Shown here: positions 40,476-41,576 of the stretch, piece by piece | Layout of the letters: each line of letters begins with the position of its first letter | Position numbering within the stretch: the stretch's first letter is position 1 | NCBI GenBank assembly: GCA_017620135.1 | Contig: JAFZQZ010000043.1 | Coordinates: 1 to 41,576 of the forward strand | DNA: 41,576 bases | From: Bacillota bacterium | GTDB lineage: Bacteria; Bacillota; Clostridia; Lachnospirales; Bianqueaceae | Direction: 5' to 3' | Notes under the pieces: model-generated | What the model saw: the letters and a program-made list of their open reading frames with translations, nothing else | Databases searched by the model: none | Told to the model about the DNA's origin: nothing | Position numbers and translations under genes: made by a program

Positions 40476-41576
40476 GCGGCAAAAAATGCCCTGCTTTACA
40501 TCGTACATATATTCCGTATTTGCTTACTCCTGCACGCAATAAGCATTTATGTTCCGGACATAATACATTATTATTCTTTATATATTCATTGACAAAGCCA
40601 TAATTTAGTAGCGCTGTATTATAACACGAAGAGCATTTCAAATAATACTTACCTGTTCGGCCTTTTGCCAAATACATAGGCGAATTGCATTTTGAGCATT
40701 TTATACTTTTTCGAATATACTGAACTAATCCTTTATCTTGGTTTATTGAAGGTGTTCTTTTCTCTTGATGTTCTTTAGTGTCTTCTGTAGAAGAATAGAT
40801 ATCTTCATGTCTTTTCTCATTAACCGTCTTATTATATGATAAATCTTTATGAATTATGCCTTGCTGAACCTTGAATTCGGTCTGCTGTTCTATGCGATTA
40901 ACAGATTGTGATTCCGTTTTTAAATCCCCTGTTAAATTATTGCTTGATGTACTACCCCCATTCAAAAAATGCATTAATAATTTATCGCTAGAGTATATAT
41001 CAGATAGTTTATTTGGCTTCTCTTTATCTACTTGTTTATCATTAGGTTTTTTATTCAAATACTGCATGTTTTCACGGTCAGTCATGAATATATTTTTCAT
41101 GTTAGCCTGTGGTCTATTTTCTGATTTAAGTAAAACAGGATCCACTGGCTTCTGTAATTGATTATTAGTTTTTCTTTCTACTGTGTTTCCCCGATATTCA
41201 CTTTTGGTTTTCCTAAGTATAGGAATTGACATTTCTATTGGCTCTTCAACTACTTGTTTCCCTCTCGAAAAGGAATTTTCTTCGAAATCGTATTCCTCTA
41301 GAATAACAGAATCTTCGTGATCATAGATTGCCGTTTTCTCATCTTTATTTTTTTGTATATCTAACTGTTGAATGGCTTTTCTATGTGGTTTAGTCTCATT
41401 ATCAGTTCTACCCGAAGATCCCAGGTATTCTAAAAATTCTTTTTTTCCACGTGTTTTGATTTTCCGATAAGCTTTATTCTCTATTTGTCGAACCCGTTCA
41501 CGCGTAACACCCATCATATTTCCAATTGCTTCTAAAGTCATAGGTGTTCCATCAAAACCATTTCGCTTCTCTACAA
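40462..41576 (-). CDS. Sigma region-4/zinc-ribbon protein, N-terminus cut by window edge
   Basis: At least 371 residues; the frame is open through the right edge (VEKRNGFDGTPMTLEAIGNM is continuous), so the internal ATG at 41541 is not the true start. The visible part opens with a sigma-70 region-4 motif, TLEAIGNMMGVTRERVRQIE, followed by NKAYRKIK. A long low-complexity, charged and Asn/Lys-rich linker of about 230 residues follows. The protein ends in a topoisomerase-type C4 ribbon (IKCSKCNSPMYLAKGR and YLKCSSC) and a related half (VLCPEHKCLL and YVRCKAGH). Strongly AT-rich. Family unknown; a DNA-binding regulator or the tail of a larger DNA-processing enzyme are both possible. It is directly upstream of, and co-directional with, the macro-NADAR gene. 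Confidence 0.75.
   Translation of the reverse strand, partial: VEKRNGFDGTPMTLEAIGNMMGVTRERVRQIENKAYRKIKTRGKKEFLEYLGSSGRTDNETKPHRKAIQQLDIQKNKDEKTAIYDHEDSVILEEYDFEENSFSRGKQVVEEPIEMSIPILRKTKSEYRGNTVERKTNNQLQKPVDPVLLKSENRPQANMKNIFMTDRENMQYLNKKPNDKQVDKEKPNKLSDIYSSDKLLMHFLNGGSTSSNNLTGDLKTESQSVNRIEQQTEFKVQQGIIHKDLSYNKTVNEKRHEDIYSSTEDTKEHQEKRTPSINQDKGLVQYIRKSIKCSKCNSPMYLAKGRTGKYYLKCSSCYNTALLNYGFVNEYIKNNNVLCPEHKCLLRAGVSKYGIYVRCKAGHFLPLDTI

Noticed and set aside
24337..41576. A second copy of the tRNA-Lys 3' end marking the right border of the element
   Set aside because: No copy of the T-arm/acceptor sequence is seen in the rest of the window; the border must lie beyond it or be different.

Overview
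The window looks like a chromosome segment of a low-to-mid GC Bacillota (Clostridia or Erysipelotrichia type; the genus cannot be read from it). The evidence is strong AGGAGG ribosome sites with some TTG starts, textbook sigma-A promoters with 17-bp spacers, an FMN riboswitch in front of the ECF riboflavin transporter subunit RibU, a heterodimeric ABC exporter, PepF and CdaR/GntP genes. The window divides sharply at a tRNA-Lys gene. Bases 1 to about 24,340 are GC-richer core chromosome. Bases about 24,340 to the right edge are an AT-richer integrated element with insertion sequences inside it.

Core part: a truncated YhhN-family membrane protein at the left edge; a GH39 beta-xylosidase with a VanZ-like protein; a leftward operon MarR regulator - ABC half-transporter - ABC half-transporter - oligoendopeptidase F, divergent from an HSL-type esterase with an inverted repeat over both -35 boxes; an HtrA/DegP-like membrane-anchored protease; a rightward FMN-riboswitch - ribU - diacylglycerol-kinase-like operon; and a leftward cluster MBL-fold hydrolase - CdaR - GntP permease - glycerate kinase - homodimeric-type ABC exporter - sugar isomerase-like TIM barrel. 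After these come a rightward run (unknown two-TM helical-repeat protein, PHP phosphatase, acyl-ACP thioesterase) and tRNA-Pro, Arg, His, Gln and Lys genes served by two consensus promoters.

Element, left module (24.3-29.7 kb, leftward): tyrosine integrase, tiny Cys-rich protein and sigma-70-region-4-like protein, coupled by ATGA overlaps. They lie behind a structured leader that has its own promoter, an intrinsic terminator, competing complementary segments and a 17-bp hairpin over the ribosome site. Upstream lie an ImmA/IrrE metallopeptidase, small zinc-ribbon proteins, a DUF4406-like protein and a LexA/S24-type self-cleaving repressor whose promoter is bracketed by two related palindromic operators. 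This looks like the excision-control region of an integrative element or prophage; no conjugation or virion genes are in view, so its class cannot be decided.

Element, cargo: a WYL regulator with an unusual lipoprotein carrying a multi-hydrophobic C-terminal region; an IS256-family element; a rightward set of small genes (zinc-binding Ada-like, HIRAN, unknown, zinc ribbon plus TM) ending in ssb. The ssb gene is split by a complete IS21-family element: the ends are TG...CA, the target duplication is ACACC, and the missing acidic ssb tail lies in frame on the far side. Past it are a macro-domain/NADAR fusion (two ADP-ribose-handling modules in one protein) and, upstream of it, a partial protein pairing sigma region 4 with C-terminal zinc ribbons. 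The strongest candidates for something undescribed are the macro-NADAR unit, the WYL-lipoprotein pair and the leader RNA in front of the integration operon.
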